Shown here: in pieces, positions 35,450 through 43,091 of the stretch
Position numbering within the stretch: the stretch's first letter is position 1
Layout of the letters: every line of letters starts with the position of its first letter
Source: Schaedlerella arabinosiphila
GTDB lineage: Bacteria; Bacillota; Clostridia; Lachnospirales; Lachnospiraceae
Direction: 5' to 3'
Assembly: GCF_003885045.1 (NCBI RefSeq)
Contig: NZ_RHJS01000002.1
Coordinates: 806,001-870,000, forward strand
Length of the DNA: 64,000 nucleotides
Translations under genes and position numbers: made by a program
Notes under the pieces: generated by a model
What the model saw: only the letters and a program-made list of their open reading frames with translations
Told to the model about the DNA's origin: nothing
Databases searched by the model: none

Positions 35450-35815
35450 GGCGTGGAATCCTCATTTCGGAAACTGAAATATACCATCGGATTGATCAAT
35501 TTCCATTCTTATAAGCCGGACTTTGTCAAACAGGAAATATGGGCAAAACTCATCGTCTACAACTTGACAGAAAGTATCATCAACCATACTGCTGTGGTCC
35601 ATCAAAAGAAGACAAAGCATGATTACAAAATACATTTTGGTACAGCAGCCCATATTTGCAGGGTGTTCCTACGTCCTTCTGTGAAAGAAGGCTCAATCAA
35701 TGTAACCGCCCTGCTTCAGCGCAGGTTGATCCCGATCCGAAATGAACGGCAGTATCACAGGCTAAAGACAGCCCATTTCCGGAGGCCGCGATATCTTATA
35801 TACCGGGCAGCCTGA
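35450..35815 (+). pseudogene. C-terminal remnant of an IS4-type transposase
   Basis: About 121 codons: VESSFRKLKYTIGLINFHS near the start includes the catalytic Glu region (W/G-x-ESSFR-x-LKY) of IS4-family DDE transposases, then KQEIWAKLIVYN and a basic tail. The N-terminal two thirds with both Asp residues are missing, and the left border abuts the AraC tail. An inactive fragment, likely the agent of the deletion. Confidence 0.78.
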
Positions 35816-36042
35816 AAGCATTTTTACCTTAAATATAGATATTTTTTTTAAGCAGATGCGGATCTGCTTAGTCGTCATGCCCAAAAATAATTTTCACCTC
35901 TTTCATTATGATCCGAACAGTCTCTCAGACACAAGCAAAAACATATGTTCTGACTTGTGCTGTGAAAACAAGTCCACTTTATATCTAATAATTTATAGAA
36001 CACCGGTCTGGCTTTGTTTAACTAAATGACATTGGTTCACAC
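35816..36042. other. gene-free stretch after the transposase fragment
   Basis: AT-rich, no gene seen. It holds two small stems: AAGCAGAT/ATCTGCTT (35853-35872), preceded by eight T's, and GACTTGT/ACAAGTC (35952-35974). Confidence 0.5.
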
Positions 36043-36226
36043 GGTGTCGTGCACCTGCTGCACGGCATCCGGCCAATTCAGTGATGGGGCGGGCATCCAG
36101 CCCGTCTACACTCCGTTCCGGTCCGTCCTAAACAAGCGTCGCTGGCGCTTAGGACCGCCGTCAGGCGACTTTTCAATGGGCTGGATGCGTTACAGTTCGC
36201 GGCCGGTTGGGCCGTGAACTGTAACG
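36043..36226 (+). ncRNA. candidate structured RNA or palindromic mobile element
   Basis: At least four helices pack into 184 nt with few unpaired bases. (1) 36043-36053 with 36059-36069, 11 bp with G-U pairs. (2) a long-range stem 36093-36105 with 36176-36188, 13 bp of which 11 are Watson-Crick. Inside it, (3) 36125-36131 with 36149-36155 and (4) CGCC-GTCA-GGCG at 36156-36167. (5) 36188-36204 with 36210-36226, 17 bp with one G-U, starting where stem 2 ends, so they could stack coaxially. No protein family is seen in any frame. It lies about 100 bp before an Rpn gene. Whether the + or - strand is transcribed is unknown. Confidence 0.5.
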
Positions 36227-36263
36227 ACCAGAAAACCAGAAATGCGCTGCGCTGACTCACAGC

Positions 36264-36292
36264 TTGTAAAATCAGCAGGTTTATGCTAGTAT
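36264..36292 (+). promoter_or_regulatory. promoter of the intron-split Rpn gene
   Basis: TTGTAA (36264-36269), 17-bp spacer, TAGTAT (36287-36292), about 35 bp ahead of the likely start. It lies downstream of the folded element, so that element is not part of this promoter's leader. Confidence 0.5.
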
Positions 36293-36328
36293 GGAGGTAC
36301 AAGACGAAAGAGAAGGCAGGTGGGAAGA

Positions 36329-36850
36329 TTGACAGTGACGGAACAGATGGACCAGAAACATCAGGAAGATTTACAGCGGTTAAGAGGCTTTCGCCTGCTT
36401 GATGATGATTTCCTCACTAAGTGTTTTGAGGGAGATACGGCAAGCATAGAACTGGTATTGCAGATCGTACTGGAAAAGCCGGATTTGAAGGTGTTGGACG
36501 TCCGTACACAGGTATTTGTGGAAAATCTGCTGAATCGTTCGGTAAGGTTTGACATTCTCGCCACCGATAGTACCAATGCTAAAATAAATGTTGAAATTCA
36601 ACGGGCCGACAAAGGCGCCGGGAGAAAAAGAGCAAGGTATAATTCCAGCATGATGGACGCAAACCTGTTGAAGAAAGGTCAGGATTTTGACGAGCTTCCA
36701 GAAACATGGGTAGTGTTCATCACGGAAAATGACGTGATAGGAAAAGGACTTCCACTTTATCCGGTTGATCGCTGCTTTTTGGGAACCGGAGAAAAATTTG
36801 AGGACGGTTCGCATATACTGTATGTGGCGCGGGCTGAGAAATCAGCATAG
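36329..36850 (+). CDS. Rpn-family nuclease/transposase, 5' part (split by group II intron)
   Basis: TTG 36329 behind AGGTGG is the likely start; GTG 36320 in the same frame is possible. Residues 1 to about 166 follow the canonical Rpn/PDDEXK_2 layout: GFRLLDDDFLTKCFEGD, the nuclease strand RFDILATD (Asp75) and INVEIQ (Glu89, Gln91), then the PLYPVDR segment and SHILYV. At the GTG codon ending at 36826 the family sequence breaks off and intron sequence follows, reading AR-AEKSA to a stop at 36850. The missing continuation NGAYRGDTPIGKLMHDF is found at 38791 in the same strand. Confidence 0.75.
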   Translation: MTVTEQMDQKHQEDLQRLRGFRLLDDDFLTKCFEGDTASIELVLQIVLEKPDLKVLDVRTQVFVENLLNRSVRFDILATDSTNAKINVEIQRADKGAGRKRARYNSSMMDANLLKKGQDFDELPETWVVFITENDVIGKGLPLYPVDRCFLGTGEKFEDGSHILYVARAEKSA

Positions 36851-37381
36851 CTGATTTCCACTGGCAGGCGGAGATACTTCTGCCTGTCTTTGTAAGCTGA
36901 TAATATAAAACAGGAGAATCCTGTCAGGTAAGGTTTAGCCAACCGCCTGTACCGAGTCCTTGGAGTCGAAGCGGTAACGTCAGACTTAAGCGTAGGACAG
37001 GGAGCAACAGAGCCGAAACGAAAGTGAAGTGATTGAGCTGGGAAATAGATATAGGGTTGGAAATGGTCGATGCGCTTACATACGTAGCAGACAACACCCT
37101 TATGACCGATAGGGCGAGGGAATAAGGGCATCCCCCAGTCTGAGAGCTTGGCGAGGTTGATGATAATTATATTATACAGAACAGCCGAGATCCTGCTGTC
37201 TCCTTGAAAAGAAAAGGTATGGAAACCAAACCGAAGGAATGAGGCAGGAATCCAAAAGGACAGCAGGAAGTCCGATACACTCATAGTACCAAAGAAACTG
37301 CCAATCACAGTGGAGGGAAGGGGTGTACACTTTACAGCTTCAGGTAAATCAGGGTCATGCGGACAAAGGAGAGCTGGCAAC

Positions 37382-38698
37382 GTGATAAATGAATTACTTG
37401 GAATACAATATAACATCGCAAAAGCGAACGCAACAGATGGAAAAGTCCAGAATCTGGCGTCATATATCAATGTTGGAAGCCTGAAAGCAATCCATAAGGC
37501 TATGGATAAGAATAAGGCCAGTGGCATAGACAGAGTGACAAAAGAAGAATATGGACAGAATCTGGAAGAAAACCTTGAGAATCTTGTAAAGAGAATGAAG
37601 AGCGGAAGCTACAGCCCAAATCCAACAAGACGGGTTTATATTCCGAAAGAGACGAAAGGCAAAATGAGGCCGCTGGGCATATCCTGTTACGAGGATAAAC
37701 TGGTGGAAAACGCAATTGCACAGATACTGGAACAGATTTATGAGCCGAAATTTTATGACGAGAGCTATGGATTCAGACCAAACCGGAATTGCCACAAGGC
37801 AGTAAAGAAGGTCGTTGAGACAGTGAGGTATCAGAAGACGAATTATGTGGTAGAGGCAGACATCAGGGGATTCTTTGACAATGTAAACCACGAATGGCTG
37901 ATGAAGATGCTGGCACATGACATAGCGGACAGAAAATTCCTTGGAATCATAGGGAAATTTCTGAAAGCGGGAATCATGGAAGACGGCAGGTATCTTGACA
38001 GTGAAAGGGGGACCCCGCAGGGAAATGGGGCGAGCCCAATATTGGCGAATATATACCTGCATTATGTGCTGGACAACTGGTTTGATGTGATTGTGAAAAG
38101 ACAGTGTAGGGGAGAGAGTTATTTAGTACGCTATGCTGATGACTTTGTCTGCTGTTTTCAGAAAAAGTATGAGGCAGAAGTGTTCCGTCAGAGGCTAGAG
38201 GAACGGTTTGCCAAATATGGGCTGGAGCTGGCGGAAGAGAAGACTAGAATACTGGAATTTGGGAGATTTGCGGAGGAAGACAGGAAAAGGAGAGGCGAAG
38301 GGAAGCCAGAGACATTTGACTTTCTGGGATTTACATTTTACTGTGGAGCGGATGCAAAGAAACGCTTTTTCCGGTGTAAAGTAAAGACAAGCCGTAAGAA
38401 ACTACGCAGCAAGACAAAGGCGATGAAAGAGTGGATAAAGAGCCACAGGGATATGCCGCTGGAATGGATATTCAGGATGGTAAATGCCAAACTAAGAGGA
38501 CATTACCAGTATTATGGAGTGACAGATAACATGGAGGAAATATGCCTGTATCTGCACAATACAAAGATGTTGCTGTTTAAGTGGCTGAACCGCAGAAGCC
38601 AAAGAAGGAGCTATACATGGGAAGCTTTCACCAAAGGACTATTGAGAACTTTTCCATTAATACAGCCACAAATCAGGGTGAGTTTGCTAGGTAGATAA
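37382..38698 (+). CDS. ltrA: group II intron reverse transcriptase/maturase
   Basis: 438 residues from GTG 37382, 10 bp from AAGGAG. Reverse transcriptase blocks are clear: NKASGIDRVTKEEY, YGFRPNRNCHKA, EADIRGFFDNVNH, GTPQGNGASPILANIYL, and the catalytic YADD at 251-254 in RYADDFVCCFQ. The maturase X region follows (WIFRMVNAKLRGHYQYYGV). There is no HNH endonuclease domain at the C-terminus, which ends at GRR-less VSLLGR. It should help the intron RNA splice and move into DNA by target-primed or replication-fork priming. Full length with no breaks. Confidence 0.92.
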   Translation: MINELLGIQYNIAKANATDGKVQNLASYINVGSLKAIHKAMDKNKASGIDRVTKEEYGQNLEENLENLVKRMKSGSYSPNPTRRVYIPKETKGKMRPLGISCYEDKLVENAIAQILEQIYEPKFYDESYGFRPNRNCHKAVKKVVETVRYQKTNYVVEADIRGFFDNVNHEWLMKMLAHDIADRKFLGIIGKFLKAGIMEDGRYLDSERGTPQGNGASPILANIYLHYVLDNWFDVIVKRQCRGESYLVRYADDFVCCFQKKYEAEVFRQRLEERFAKYGLELAEEKTRILEFGRFAEEDRKRRGEGKPETFDFLGFTFYCGADAKKRFFRCKVKTSRKKLRSKTKAMKEWIKSHRDMPLEWIFRMVNAKLRGHYQYYGVTDNMEEICLYLHNTKMLLFKWLNRRSQRRSYTWEAFTKGLLRTFPLIQPQIRVSLLGR

Positions 38699-38714
38699 CA
38701 TATGAATGTAAAGT

Positions 38715-38751
38715 GAAAAGCCGTATGCGTTAGTAGCGCACGTACGGTTTT
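38715..38751 (+). ncRNA. group II intron domain V
   Basis: The 34-nt catalytic hairpin: AAAAGCCGTATGCG, tetraloop-like TTAGTAG region, CGCACGTACGGTTTT, with the AGC triad and the two-base bulge of domain V. Just 3' is a stem with TATGGGG/CCCCATA arms (38761-38780) that fits domain VI with its branch-point A. Confidence 0.85.
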
Positions 38752-38790
38752 GTATAGGGGTATGGGGAGTAATCCCCATATCTACTAGAG

Positions 38791-39108
38791 AACGGCGCCT
38801 ATCGTGGAGATACCCCAATCGGGAAACTCATGCATGATTTTTCATGTACGAATGCGGCAGATATGTATTATGGGACTCTGGCAGACAGAGTTCACTTTTT
38901 CAAGGAAAGTAAGGAGGGCATTTTAATCATGTGCAAGGTCATGGAGGATATGAGAAAAGAATCTTTGCAAGAGGGTGTAAAAGAAGGGGCAATCAATACT
39001 GCCAAAAGAATGTTGACAGATGGGATATTGACACTTGAAAAAATTGCGGAATACGCCGGACTTCCTCTTGACGAAGTGAAAAAACTGAAAGCAGAACGAA
39101 CAGCATAA
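38791..39108 (+). CDS. Rpn-family nuclease/transposase, 3' part (second exon)
   Basis: Starts with NGAYRGDTPIGKLMHDF, the direct continuation of the 5' part, then MCKVMEDMRKESLQEG, a GVKEGAINTAKRM repeat-like helix and a small helix-turn-helix (LEKIAEYAGLPLDEVKKL). It has no start signal of its own at its beginning; a Met at 38830 could be used only by chance. Joined to the first exon it would give a protein of about 270 residues, normal for the family. Confidence 0.78.
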   Translation, partial: NGAYRGDTPIGKLMHDFSCTNAADMYYGTLADRVHFFKESKEGILIMCKVMEDMRKESLQEGVKEGAINTAKRMLTDGILTLEKIAEYAGLPLDEVKKLKAERTA

Positions 39109-39169
39109 ACGAAACGGGAAGCACAGGGGCAGATCGTTTTTTGTGTTTTCGGAATAGTAGTATCAATGG

Positions 39170-39198
39170 GCATCAGTCAGGAATGGCTGGTGCTTTTT
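39170..39198 (+). terminator. rho-independent terminator after the Rpn gene
   Basis: GCATCAG (39170-39176) pairs with CTGGTGC (39187-39193, one G-U), followed by TTTTT. Confidence 0.65.
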
Positions 39199-39236
39199 GT
39201 ATGAAAAGAGGTATGTTTCAAATAGCTGTTCTTTCA

Positions 39237-39742
39237 ATGTATTCATGCCGGACGGCACGTTCAACGCGCTTTTGTCTGCGGCAGGGCTTGAAAATCTGAC
39301 CGTTTCCTGGCTGGTGGAAGAGGTGACGGCCATGAATACGATTATTTTCGTAAATATCTGGGCCGGCGTGGGATATTATATGGTGATCCTGCTGGCCGGG
39401 CTGACGACCATATCCAACGATATATACGAGGCGGCCCGGATCGACGGCGCAGGAGCGGTGCCCTGCTTTTTCAGGATCACGGTGCCGCTTCTGGGGCCCA
39501 CCATCAAGATGTGTATCCTGATGGACATCATCGGAACCATCAAGATATTTGACCTTGTATTTTCCATGACGGAGGGCGGGCCCAACGGACTGACCAACCT
39601 TCCGACTACGCTGATGTACCAGGAAGTGTTTAAGTATGACCACTATGGGGCCGGCAGCGCCATCGGTATTGTGATCCTTCTGATCTGCCTGGCCGGAACC
39701 GCGCTGAGCGAGCTTTTTCCATCCGGAAAAGAGAAAGCATAG
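39237..39742 (+). pseudogene. 5'-truncated sugar ABC permease (MalF/UgpA type)
   Basis: The frame (open from 39197) carries only the C-terminal half of a CUT1 permease: PDGTFNALLSAAGLENL, then the EAA loop YEAARIDGAGAVPCFFRITVPLLGPT (in part), and three to four membrane segments. The first 100 or so residues are missing; the family match begins at about 39237, just past a terminator, so this is a deletion junction. Confidence 0.72.
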
Positions 39743-39754
39743 GAGGGGAAGAAC

Positions 39755-39999
39755 ATGAAGAAAAAAATTACATTTCTTTCGACGGCGAAATATTTGTTTC
39801 TGATCAGTATGGCGGCTGTATTTATCCTGCCGATGGTCTTTACACTGCTGGCTTCTCTGAAGGATAACCGGACGATCTTTTCTGATCCGTTCGGGCTGCC
39901 GGAGGTGTTTCGGTTTGAAAACTATATCACCGCGTGGAGAGAGGCGAACATGAGCAGGTACTTTATCAACAGTATCCTGATCTCGCTGGGACTGCTGAA
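39755..39999 (+). pseudogene. 3'-truncated sugar ABC permease (MalG type)
   Basis: Starts properly at ATG 39755 behind AGGAGGGG, 12 bp after the previous gene, with LFLISMAAVFILPMVFTLLASL (first membrane helix, in part) and YFINSILISLGLL, the usual entry to the second. At about 39999 the family sequence ends and unrelated sequence with a terminator follows. The pair is the stump of a CUT1 transporter operon. Confidence 0.75.
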
Positions 40000-40040
40000 T
40001 TTCAGCGGGGAGAGAGGGTCAGATTACGGGCCGATTGTGA

Positions 40041-40096
40041 AGGCTGCCCGCAACGCTTGTTTTAGGAAAGCGCTGCGGGCAGCCTGTTTTGTTTTT
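40041..40096 (+). terminator. strong rho-independent terminator
   Basis: A 12-bp stem AGGCTGCCCGCA (40041-40052) with 40074-40085, inner pairs AACGCTT/AAAGCG, then GTTTTGTTTTT. Confidence 0.85.
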
Positions 40097-40115
40097 GGCC
40101 ATAGGGCGGATGGGA

Positions 40116-40179
40116 GCTGTCGGGAAACGGAATTTATATACAGCAGATATTGCGGAACATGCGGCGATTTCCCGACAGC
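40116..40179 (-). terminator. inverted repeat after the ABC-F gene
   Basis: GCTGTCGGGAAA (40116-40127) and its exact complement (40168-40179), 40 bp apart, directly downstream of the ABC-F stop on the minus strand. No T tract; it may stop transcription or be an element end. Confidence 0.45.
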
Positions 40180-40186
40180 GCCCGGT

Positions 40187-41776
40187 TTATGACCGGGAAG
40201 CGGCGGGTCGGGCAGACAGGGCGGCCTGTACATCCGGCTCCAGGATTTCCAATCCGTTTTGCGTTAGCCTGCAGACCTTGTCGCAGACCTCCGCGATATA
40301 TTTCCGGTCGTGGGAGATACTGATCACTGCGCCGGGAAAATCTTTGAGCATCTGCCGGATGACCGGCCCGGACAGAGGCGAAAAGTTCCGCGTGGGCTCA
40401 TCCAGGATCAGGACATTGGCGCCGCTTAAACTCATTTTCAGAAGGAAGAGCTTTGCCTTCTGGCCGCCGGAAAGCTGGGAGATCTGGTGGTTCATCTCGT
40501 CGGCGGTATATTTCAGCGCGCCGAGGAAGGTGCGGATCTTTGTCTGCTCCTTCTTATCCCCGGTTCGGGAGAGATAATCCAAGGGCGTGGAGGAGGGATC
40601 TAGCAGTTCTTCATAATTCTGGGGCATGTACTCCGCATGGAGATCCTTCCGGGAGAGCAGTTCCTCCGCGATTCTGCAGAGCAGCGTGGTCTTTCCGGCC
40701 CCGTTTGACCCCACGATACACAGCTTTTCACAGCCCCGGATCAAGAGGCGGATGTGCTCTGAGAGCACCCGCTCCCCGTCCGGCGTATCGAGCCGTTCCA
40801 GGGTAAGGTCCAGGACCGTCTTTTTGGAGGGGAGCTTTGCGGTCTCGTCCCCCAGCTTGAAGAAAATTGCATCCTCCTCCTCGGGCATTTCCGTCATCTG
40901 CGCATCCTCCCGGGCAAACCGCCGTTCCATGGATTTTATGGCGTGCATCTTCTTTTTTAACAGGCGCGCTTTGGAAGGATTTTGCCGGGTGATGACAGCC
41001 TGGGCATGATCCACGCTCTGAAAGACCCGCATGTATTTTTCCTCCCGCAGCTTTTTTTCCCGCCGGTCATTGGCTGCTTTGCGCTCCTGGTTTTCGAATT
41101 GGGCCAGCCGCTCCCGGCGGTACTGCAGGTAGGGCATGTGCACGACCGTGTGGCGGGACTGCGTCTTTCGGCGGATCTGCTCGATGTGGATGACCATGTT
41201 GGCCGTATGCTCGATCAGCGTCTCGTCATGGGAAATGAACAACACGATGCCCTTCCAGCCGAGAATCAGCGTTTCCAGCCATTCCAGGGTGTCCAGGTCG
41301 ATGTCGTTGGAAGGCTCATCCAGCAGAAGGACGTCCGGCTCCGCCACCAGCAGGCGGAGGAGCTGCGCCTTCACCTTTTCCCCGCCGGACAGCGTCCCCA
41401 TGGGCTGCTCCCGGTAGAAAAAATCAACAGGCAGGCCAAATTCCCTTGCCATCCGGTTCAGGTCTTTCGGGTCCTGTTCCAAAAACATGGATTCCTCCAT
41501 AAAATATTCATAAACAGATTTTTCCTTTTCCTGCCCGGGCAGCTCCTGGGGCAGGTATCCCATCCGATGTCCCCGGACGATCCGCTCCCCCCTGGCCTCA
41601 CAGTAATCCCCGATCCTGTCGGGGGAATAGAGCCACTGGAGCAGGGTGGATTTTCCGTTCCCCTCCTCCCCGATGATCACGGCCTTGTCCCCGTCGCCCA
41701 GCACGCAGCTAAAATCCTCCAGGATCACTCTTGTGTCTTTTTTGTGTACGATTGTCAGGTTTTTTATTTGTATCAT
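40187..41776 (-). CDS. ABC-F ribosome-protection type ATPase
   Basis: 529 residues, two ABC domains and no membrane segments. First domain: Walker A GEEGNGKST (about 37), signature LSGGEKVKAQ, Walker B LLLDEPSNDID. A long charged linker (about 230-300) with AQFENQERKAANDRREKK joins to the second: GSNGAGKTT, LSGGQKAKLF, LILDEPTRNFS. This is the ABC-F fold; those with a long P-site linker protect ribosomes from antibiotics (Lsa, Vga, VmlR types). The leader described below has attenuator features that fit an antibiotic-induced gene. The particular drug class cannot be told. Confidence 0.85.
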   Translation of the reverse strand: MIQIKNLTIVHKKDTRVILEDFSCVLGDGDKAVIIGEEGNGKSTLLQWLYSPDRIGDYCEARGERIVRGHRMGYLPQELPGQEKEKSVYEYFMEESMFLEQDPKDLNRMAREFGLPVDFFYREQPMGTLSGGEKVKAQLLRLLVAEPDVLLLDEPSNDIDLDTLEWLETLILGWKGIVLFISHDETLIEHTANMVIHIEQIRRKTQSRHTVVHMPYLQYRRERLAQFENQERKAANDRREKKLREEKYMRVFQSVDHAQAVITRQNPSKARLLKKKMHAIKSMERRFAREDAQMTEMPEEEDAIFFKLGDETAKLPSKKTVLDLTLERLDTPDGERVLSEHIRLLIRGCEKLCIVGSNGAGKTTLLCRIAEELLSRKDLHAEYMPQNYEELLDPSSTPLDYLSRTGDKKEQTKIRTFLGALKYTADEMNHQISQLSGGQKAKLFLLKMSLSGANVLILDEPTRNFSPLSGPVIRQMLKDFPGAVISISHDRKYIAEVCDKVCRLTQNGLEILEPDVQAALSARPAASRS

Positions 41777-41920
41777 AGAAACCTCCTTCTGGAAATGACA
41801 GGCTTCTTTGAGTATGGGAAGAACAAAAGTGCGCTTCGTACACTCCCGCGTTGCTACATTTTTAGCAGCGCAGCTTTTGTTCCGCGCGCGTAGCTGCGCA
41901 TCCCCCGGAGGGTTTTTGCT

Positions 41921-42001
41921 CTATAGGAAAATTCGGAGAAGTTTCCTATAGAACAAAAAAGAGCCTGTCTTCGTACCCGAAAACAGACTCACGCAAATCA
42001 T
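41921..42001 (-). CDS. leader peptide overlapping the attenuator
   Basis: 26 codons, MICVSLFSGTKTGSFLFYRK and six more, ATG at 42001 (minus strand). It reads straight through the terminator hairpin and its U tract. It lacks a good ribosome site, and a longer in-frame start exists at 42142. A role as a ribosome-sensing leader is inferred from position, not from initiation signals. Confidence 0.4.
   Translation of the reverse strand: MICVSLFSGTKTGSFLFYRKLLRIFL
41955..41990 (-). terminator. attenuator in the ABC-F leader
   Basis: On the minus strand a 13-bp stem (GAGTCTGTTTTCG / CGAAGACAGGCTC, G-U pairs allowed, loop GGTA) is followed by TTTTTTG. It sits about 180 bp before the ABC-F start and 330 bp after the promoter. 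A second perfect stem (11 bp, 41920-41930 with 41942-41952) comes next. Confidence 0.7.
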
Positions 42002-42316
42002 GTCAAACCGCGCGGCAGCAGCTAAATATACACGCAGATATGTATATCCGGCCCGCTGCTTTTGCGGGAATAAATCTTGTATATGTCCTGAACACAGAAA
42101 ATGACACGGCTGTGGACGATCATACAAAAAAAGACAGATCATGCGGGATAATCTAATTCGGCATACGCAAACTCAACCTGTATCAACAGGCAGAGATAAC
42201 TTCATTGCAGCATCCAAATCAAATTATCGAATAATCATGTCCTCACCCTACACATCCTTGGCAAACCTGTACGGCAGATCCGCTTGTCGTGTGCCCTTTC
42301 TGTTTTGTTCAGTGCT

Positions 42317-42345
42317 ATTATACATACAAAAGGGTGGGAATGCAA
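42317..42345 (-). promoter_or_regulatory. promoter of the ABC-F leader
   Basis: Minus strand TTGCAT (42345-42340), 17-bp spacer, TATAAT (42322-42317). It gives a leader of over 500 nt. Confidence 0.65.
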
Positions 42346-42422
42346 GTACTATTTTAAAAAATTTGCAGCGGCAGAAATCATTTGTTATTGTTCACACCCT
42401 GGCCGAGCGCTCACAGTAACAA

Positions 42423-42704
42423 TCATTTGTCAAATAGATCGCTGTGTGTTCCGGTTCGGGACAATGTCAGCACCAGCACATCATCTTCAATCCGGTAAAT
42501 GAGAATCCAGTCAGGCTGGATGTGGCATTCCCTGTGCCCAGCCCAGTCACCAGTCAGTTCATGATCCTTGTTTTTTTCCGGCAGCGCATCCCCACGAGAT
42601 AAAGCCCGGATAATATTATCCAGCAGGTCAATATTTAGGTTGCGCTTGATTGCCAGTTTGTAATCTTTTTTGAATTTTGTGGTCCAGACAATATCACGCT
42701 TCAT
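42423..42704 (-). CDS. yafQ: YafQ-type mRNA interferase toxin
   Basis: 93 residues of the RelE/YafQ fold. KDYKLAIKRNLNIDLLD, then HELTGDWAGHRECHIQPDW with the conserved His residues of YafQ, and the end LTLSRTGTHSDLF with the catalytic His-x-x-x-Phe. It cuts mRNA at the ribosome. Overlaps the antitoxin gene by 4 bp, the usual arrangement. Confidence 0.9.
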   Translation of the reverse strand: MKRDIVWTTKFKKDYKLAIKRNLNIDLLDNIIRALSRGDALPEKNKDHELTGDWAGHRECHIQPDWILIYRIEDDVLVLTLSRTGTHSDLFDK

Positions 42705-42976
42705 CTTTTCAGCTCCCGGAGGGCTTCTTCTACATCAGAATAATGCTTCACATTCGGATCATGTGCAATGCGTTCCGCTTCCAGCATAGCTGCAACGGTT
42801 TCCCTGTTGGGCTGCTCCAGCTTCACGTCAAAAGGGAAGCCGCCCACGCGGAGAGACTGGCGCAGGAATACATTGATAGCGGTGGTAAGGTTCATGCCTA
42901 ATTCACTGAACAGGCTTTCACTCTGTTTTTTGATTTCGCTGTCCATACGGACGCTGAAATTTGTTGTAGATGCCAT
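42701..42976 (-). CDS. dinJ: DinJ/RelB-family antitoxin
   Basis: 91 residues with the ribbon-helix-helix start TNFSVRMDSEIKKQSESLF and SELGMNLTTAINVFLRQSL, typical DinJ, then an extended tail that wraps the toxin (LEAERIAHDPNVKHYSDVEE). A perfect dyad TGTATA-A-TATACA (43006-43018) about 30 bp upstream is the likely autoregulatory operator. Confidence 0.9.
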   Translation of the reverse strand: MASTTNFSVRMDSEIKKQSESLFSELGMNLTTAINVFLRQSLRVGGFPFDVKLEQPNRETVAAMLEAERIAHDPNVKHYSDVEEALRELKR

Positions 42977-43005
42977 GATGTCAACTCCTTTCGCATTTCA
43001 CTGTA

Positions 43006-43018
43006 TGTATAATATACA
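43006..43018. promoter_or_regulatory. candidate operator of the dinJ-yafQ pair
   Basis: Perfect 13-bp dyad TGTATA-A-TATACA overlapping an AT-rich promoter-like stretch, 30 bp before the antitoxin start on the minus strand. Confidence 0.5.
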
Positions 43019-43091
43019 CAATCTGCAATGCAAAATCAACTCAATAGACGAAAAAATTATAAATTGTTTTTTGCCTATTGACAGTGAAGTT

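Larger units (their letters stand above)
36824..38790 (+). mobile_element. group II intron inside the Rpn gene
   Basis: About 1.96 kb of sequence separates the two halves of the Rpn reading frame. It contains a structured 5' region of about 550 nt, a reverse transcriptase/maturase gene, and, at the 3' end, a domain V hairpin (38715-38751) and a domain VI-like stem (38761-38780). Exact ends are not resolved: the protein alignment puts the join after the GTG codon at 36824-36826 and before AAC at 38791, within a few bases of possible GUG...AY intron ends. It is in the sense orientation, so splicing would restore the Rpn frame. Confidence 0.8.

Noticed and set aside
35853..35872. 8-bp stem preceded by eight T's, taken first for a terminator
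   Set aside because: The T tract is on the wrong side of the stem for the + strand, and the - strand has A's after it.
36078..36302. 74-codon frame on the - strand over the folded element
   Set aside because: Its bases are taken up by long perfect stems, and the product matches no family known to me; the RNA or repeat explanation is better.
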